A stretch of DNA of 64,000 nucleotides. Source: Prosopocoilus inquinatus. Its lineage: Eukaryota > Arthropoda > Insecta > Coleoptera > Lucanidae. The stretch is from contig CM069872.1 of NCBI GenBank assembly GCA_036172665.1, forward strand, positions 24,122,001 to 24,186,000. The letters run 5' to 3'. Shown here one piece after another: positions 61,101 through 64,000 of the stretch. The notes under the pieces were generated by a model. It had not been told where the DNA came from, searched no databases, and saw only the letters and a program-made list of their open reading frames with translations. Every line of letters starts with the position of its first letter. Position 1 is the first letter of the stretch. Made by a program: the position numbers and the translations under genes.

Positions 61101-62512
61101 TACGAAAAACTAGAACAACTGCACTCCACCCACAGTCGGACGGAATGGTGGAAAGGTTCAATAGAACCATCAACCGACATTTGTCCAAGGTCGTTTCCAA
61201 TCATCAGAGGGACTGGGACACGTACATCCCCCTGTTTCTAATGGCATACCGCTCATCTGTTCATGAGACAACAGGGGAGACTCCCGCGAAAGTGGTATTC
61301 GGGCGAGAGCCGAGACTGCCCTGCGACCTGAAGTTTGGTGTGAAGCCTGGCGAAGTCTCTGCCGACGAAGATTACGTGAGCAAATTACGCAGGAAAATGG
61401 ATGATATCCACAACCAAGTGCGTCACAATATACAGACGGCCAGCGATCGGATGAAGGAGCACTATGACATCAACGCTCAACACGGGGGATACCAACCTGG
61501 AGCACTGGTCTGGCTTTATAACCCCCAAAGACGTCGAGGCCTCTCCCCAAAATTACAGACCTCTTGGAAAGGTCCTTACAAAGTGATGAAACGGATCAAC
61601 GACGTCGTTTATCGCATCAAGAAGGTCCCCCATGGCAAACCCAAAGTAATCCACTTCAACCGGATAGCCCCTTACCATGGAGAAGCAGATGAAGGGACAG
61701 TACAAAGGGCGCAAGTTTCCGAAGTGAACTTCGAAACCTTCATGTCTCATCACGCCGAAGGAAGCAAGGCACGGTTTGGAGTGACCACGGAGAAGCAGCA
61801 AGATCTCTTTAAAGTGCCACTGGAGTACTGTCTGGCCCACTGCGTAGCAGAAGACCTGAAAATGTCCAAAGGAATCGCTCAGGTGTTTAGGAAGAAATTT
61901 GGCCAAATCGAGGAGCTACGAAGACAGCATCCCATGGTAGGCAAGAGCTTGCAGATCATTGATTCGACGACAGATCGGAGGCGCCACGTGCATTATTTAG
62001 TCACTAAGAAGACATCAAGCGGTAAACCTGACTATCAAAGTATGTGGAGAGCCCTATATAGCCTGAGGAGACAGCTAATAGAGAACCATCAGTTGAAGTT
62101 AGCCATCCCCAAATTGGGCTGCGGATTGGACGGACTAGACTGGAGAGTAATTCGATGCATGCTGGAAGTCATCTTCCACAGAACGGGAATTGAAGTCCTA
62201 GTCTGCAGCCACCACCCACAGGCAACAGTCAGCAACAGCAAAACCGTAGACTGTTACTTCTTCCAGACGGGAAGTTGCAAGAATGGGCCAGCATGTAGAT
62301 TCCGACACCCTCCTTCAAGACTATCACCAGGAACATTTCGAGACGAAACGTTTTTAAGAAGGGGGCAGTGTGGCGCGCCTCCCGGCTTAGCTCAAGGCGT
62401 CAAGAAGTCGGTTCGCTGTTACGCGTCATCGGCCGTCACGCCACCGGGGCCTACATCGAACAGACTAGACTTCTCCAGCGTGGAGGATTCGAGACGGCCG
62501 CAAAGGATATAA
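57905..62512 (+). CDS. pol: Pol of gypsy family B copy 3: protease-RT-RNase H-integrase-macrodomain-CCCH
   Basis: 1535 aa, fully open. Protease DTG at about 127-129. RT at about 416-640 with [34 protein letters not shown] and YLDD at 541-544. RNase H has VVDIDASNVGIGG, RRELLAVV and LRTDHAALKW. Integrase has an HHCC zinc domain (about 915-960), VAIDVAGPFP, HSDQGRN and MVERFN supplying D, D, E, then a GPY/F module (WKGPYKVM). The extra part is at about 1306-1432: LAHCVAEDLKMSKGIAQVFRK, HVHYLVTKK, and AIPKLGCGLDGLDW, matching the TARG1/OARD1-type macrodomain, with both a Lys after the central strand and the Asp of the GCGLD loop retained. Then a CCCH finger, CX7CX5CX3H, at 1450-1468. The last about 48 codons lie in the 3' LTR. 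The Met at 57905 is internal; translation is probably by gag frameshift. Confidence 0.9.
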   Translation: MRAAMDFQEEKEEESANAKVGSANKGQSKEYTTAEDVRRIVEQVFKQKKPLEMPGRRTCSQAMSKAQTGSKEATVKLSRAGAERQTSTRIQRPPKTKANQVISLRQLTSSIFVDVTIDDIPHTMWLDTGATKTILRPDVIKSSGRTEPTKWRLKTATGTSATVHGEVEVIITIGSTPIKHRALVADIEDEAILGMDVMCAHGFQLDLKRGVMAVNNEELVLHQRGDVAARVVLAEDIVLPSRTEVIVDAKLDGVFQDGQVIMVEPNTDDQRIGRGALVGEMLLTAKKEVPVRLINVNCFSVNIKKGTILGSCTMVSSISRQLETNVPEAKVPMKLWEMVMSTAQKLTPDQKTKAKNLIGRYQDVFEVENGSKGRTDVVKHKRETREERPIRQAPRRLPLAKREEAERIIRDMEKDNVIEPSSSPWASPVVLVKKKDGSTRFCVDYRLLYNVTKKDSYPLPRIDDTLDTLAGSKIFSTLDLKSGYWQVELAPEAREKTAFSIGMGLWQFTVMPFGLCNAPATFERLMETVLIGLSWITCMVYLDDIIVVGKTFDDHLRNLEGVFQRLRGAGLKLSLKKCHLFQKEVNYLGHIVNGNGIAVDPVKIQVVKDWPTPRNKHQIRSFLGLCTYYRRYVPGYADIAKPLTKLTEEGRPFEWDQQCQIGFEQLKQYLISAPILSYPLPEGKFVVDIDASNVGIGGVLSQIQEGQEKVIDYFSKILSKPERNYCVTRRELLAVVKTIEHFYKYLYGRRFLLRTDHAALKWLLRFKNPEGQVARWIERLQEYDFEIQHRAGTSHRNADALSRRPCAEDCKHCSRLNEKVAMTARTAIVDDKWQAEELRRDQENDPDLKLVLEWKSRDARPTWEEVARCAPSVKSYWDSIVLDRGLLRRSIENQEGMEQKTQLLIPKNRVPEVLRELHDGTSGGHLGVKKTMEKVRERFYWVNCKEDVKDWCRKCAACAASNGPHRRGKAPLRQYNVGSPFERVAIDVAGPFPETNGGNKYIVVVMDYFSKWVEAYALPNQEAVTIAEVLVREWISRYGAPMELHSDQGRNFESALFKNVCTLLGVRKTRTTALHPQSDGMVERFNRTINRHLSKVVSNHQRDWDTYIPLFLMAYRSSVHETTGETPAKVVFGREPRLPCDLKFGVKPGEVSADEDYVSKLRRKMDDIHNQVRHNIQTASDRMKEHYDINAQHGGYQPGALVWLYNPQRRRGLSPKLQTSWKGPYKVMKRINDVVYRIKKVPHGKPKVIHFNRIAPYHGEADEGTVQRAQVSEVNFETFMSHHAEGSKARFGVTTEKQQDLFKVPLEYCLAHCVAEDLKMSKGIAQVFRKKFGQIEELRRQHPMVGKSLQIIDSTTDRRRHVHYLVTKKTSSGKPDYQSMWRALYSLRRQLIENHQLKLAIPKLGCGLDGLDWRVIRCMLEVIFHRTGIEVLVCSHHPQATVSNSKTVDCYFFQTGSCKNGPACRFRHPPSRLSPGTFRDETFLRRGQCGAPPGLAQGVKKSVRCYASSAVTPPGPTSNRLDFSSVEDSRRPQRI
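62356..62368 (+). other. Polypurine tract
   Basis: AAGAAGGGGGCAG immediately upstream of the 3' LTR, the plus-strand primer site; it lies inside the pol coding frame. The same tract precedes the 3' LTRs of the other copies. Confidence 0.85.
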
Positions 62513-62694
62513 AATGGGCCAAAGTTGACTCACTAGGCAGTCGAATTCGAACAGCGATCGTCGAAGTTAGATTTTAGTGTGAAAATAAATTGTTACAAAT
62601 AAATTAGTTTTTAAGCTTTATTAAAATACGGTTAAGTTTTTATCGAGTGTTTTATTCGTTTAAATAAATAAATTTAAACCCTAGAAACGTAACA
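62369..62694 (+). repeat. 3' LTR of gypsy family B copy 3
   Basis: 326 bp, differing from the 5' LTR at three positions (for example AATGGGCC versus AATGGGTC). It contains the last 144 bp of the pol frame. ATAT follows. Confidence 0.97.
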
Positions 62695-62964
62695 ATATAA
62701 TATAATTCTCTTTGTTATTACTATTATTGGCTATTCTTTTATTTTTTTCTTTCTTTCAATAATTTCACTGTGGAAGAAGAGGGACGAGGTGTATCCGGCC
62801 GAAGAAACACGCCGCGGACCGGGATTTATTCGCAACGTTTTCTTATTTTAAGTAATAAGCGGCCAAAGTCGTCGCCGCCGCCAGATTTATTTCTTAAATT
62901 AATCATTAATGCCGCGGTGAGTGTGCCTTTGGAATCAGCGAAATCTCGAAAGAATCGGTTTTGT

Positions 62965-62980
62965 GGTTCTGAAAAGAACC
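62965..62980 (-). terminator. Histone 3' stem-loop of H4-2
   Basis: The minus strand reads GGTTCT-TTTC-AGAACC, a perfect stem. Confidence 0.95.
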
Positions 62981-63042
62981 TTTATTATTGAATTTATGTA
63001 CGTCTCTCCGTTCGTCGTTAAACGTCTTCGTCTTCGGTGCGT

Positions 63043-63357
<315 letters not shown>

Positions 63358-63472
63358 TCACGGTTACGATTCTCTGCCTGAAAATGTGTTCGAAGAAAAA
63401 TCAATCGACGCTGCGTTTCGCTACGTAGGCCCTTGCGAAGGATACGTTCGGTGGCGGTACCGGTCTGTCGGC

Positions 63473-63479
63473 TTTTATA
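63473..63479 (-). promoter_or_regulatory. TATA box of H4-2
   Basis: TATAAAA on the minus strand, about 119 bp upstream of the H4-2 ATG, within the H4-H3 bidirectional promoter. The H4-1 flank diverges before this point. Confidence 0.65.
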
Positions 63480-63681
63480 CAGGTCGGGGCGTGGCCCGAC
63501 CGGCCAATACGAGCGCGTCCTGGCCGACCTCCGGCGCACCGTAAAAGAACGGCCGCAAAGCGTAGATCCACCATTTGCTTCTAGATTTCGCGAGCAGGGC
63601 GACGACGACGACGACGACGACAAATTCGACGCTTTCGTAATTAATTATCCACGCACGTTGTAATCGTCATCATCGTCATAA

Positions 63682-64000
<319 letters not shown>

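Larger units (their letters stand above)
56099..62694 (+). mobile_element. Gypsy family B, copy 3: near-complete, macrodomain-bearing element in the H2A-H4 spacer
   Basis: LTRs are 56099-56424 and 62369-62694 (326 bp each, three differences). The 4-bp target duplication ATAT lies at 56095-56098 and 62695-62698; the empty site is visible in the first histone unit at about 49890. Order: leader with putative primer site, gag, protease, RT, RNase H, integrase, GPY/F, macrodomain, CCCH finger, polypurine tract. Gag carries small deletions; pol is fully open for 1535 codons. Confidence 0.97.

Overview
The window looks like insect chromosomal DNA (spliced genes with short AG/GT introns, animal replication-dependent histone genes with 3' stem-loops, Jockey-type, gypsy-type and P-type elements). 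A beetle is plausible, but nothing here fixes the species. Two compositional halves are visible: an AT-rich, transposon-packed half (1 to about 42200) and a GC-rich histone cluster (about 42300 to the window end) that has itself been invaded by transposons.

AT-rich half. A three-exon gene for a small leucine-rich-repeat membrane protein spans 2647-16945 (+). Its 13.3-kb first intron holds an antisense gypsy element (4468-14089), and a P-element-like transposon (9715-13997) is nested in one LTR of it. Next come a badly deleted minus-strand copy of a second gypsy family, here called family B (18765-23163), a CR1/Jockey-like non-LTR element (about 25109-29460, minus), a hAT-like element (30655-33625) carrying a short THAP-bearing P-like element nested in its terminus (32208-33606), an internally deleted family-B copy (34236-37250), and a set of nested inverted-repeat elements (37361-41957).

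Histone half. In order: an H1 pseudogene (-), a 5.7-kb spacer with a 159-bp GA tract, H2B(-)/H2A(+), H4(-), a Jockey element (about 50647-54760, -), a second H2A(+), a nearly complete family-B gypsy copy (56099-62694, +) inserted in the H2A-H4 spacer, a second H4(-), and the start of H3(+), cut by the window end. The two H2A-H4 segments are tandem duplicates. H3 of the first unit and H1/H2B of the second are absent, replaced by the Jockey element plus about 580 bp of unrelated AT-rich DNA.

The most unusual item is gypsy family B. Downstream of integrase its Pol continues into a domain that reads as a TARG1/OARD1-type macrodomain (ADP-ribosyl hydrolase family), followed by a CCCH zinc finger, with the last codons lying inside the 3' LTR. 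Its Gag starts with a SAP-like motif (complete only in the 34-kb copy), followed by a variable array of 11-residue coiled-coil repeats and a CCHC knuckle that is intact only in the oldest copy. All three copies have 4-bp target duplications fitting RTAY. Two of them have LTR pairs differing at only 1 and 3 positions, so the family moved recently.
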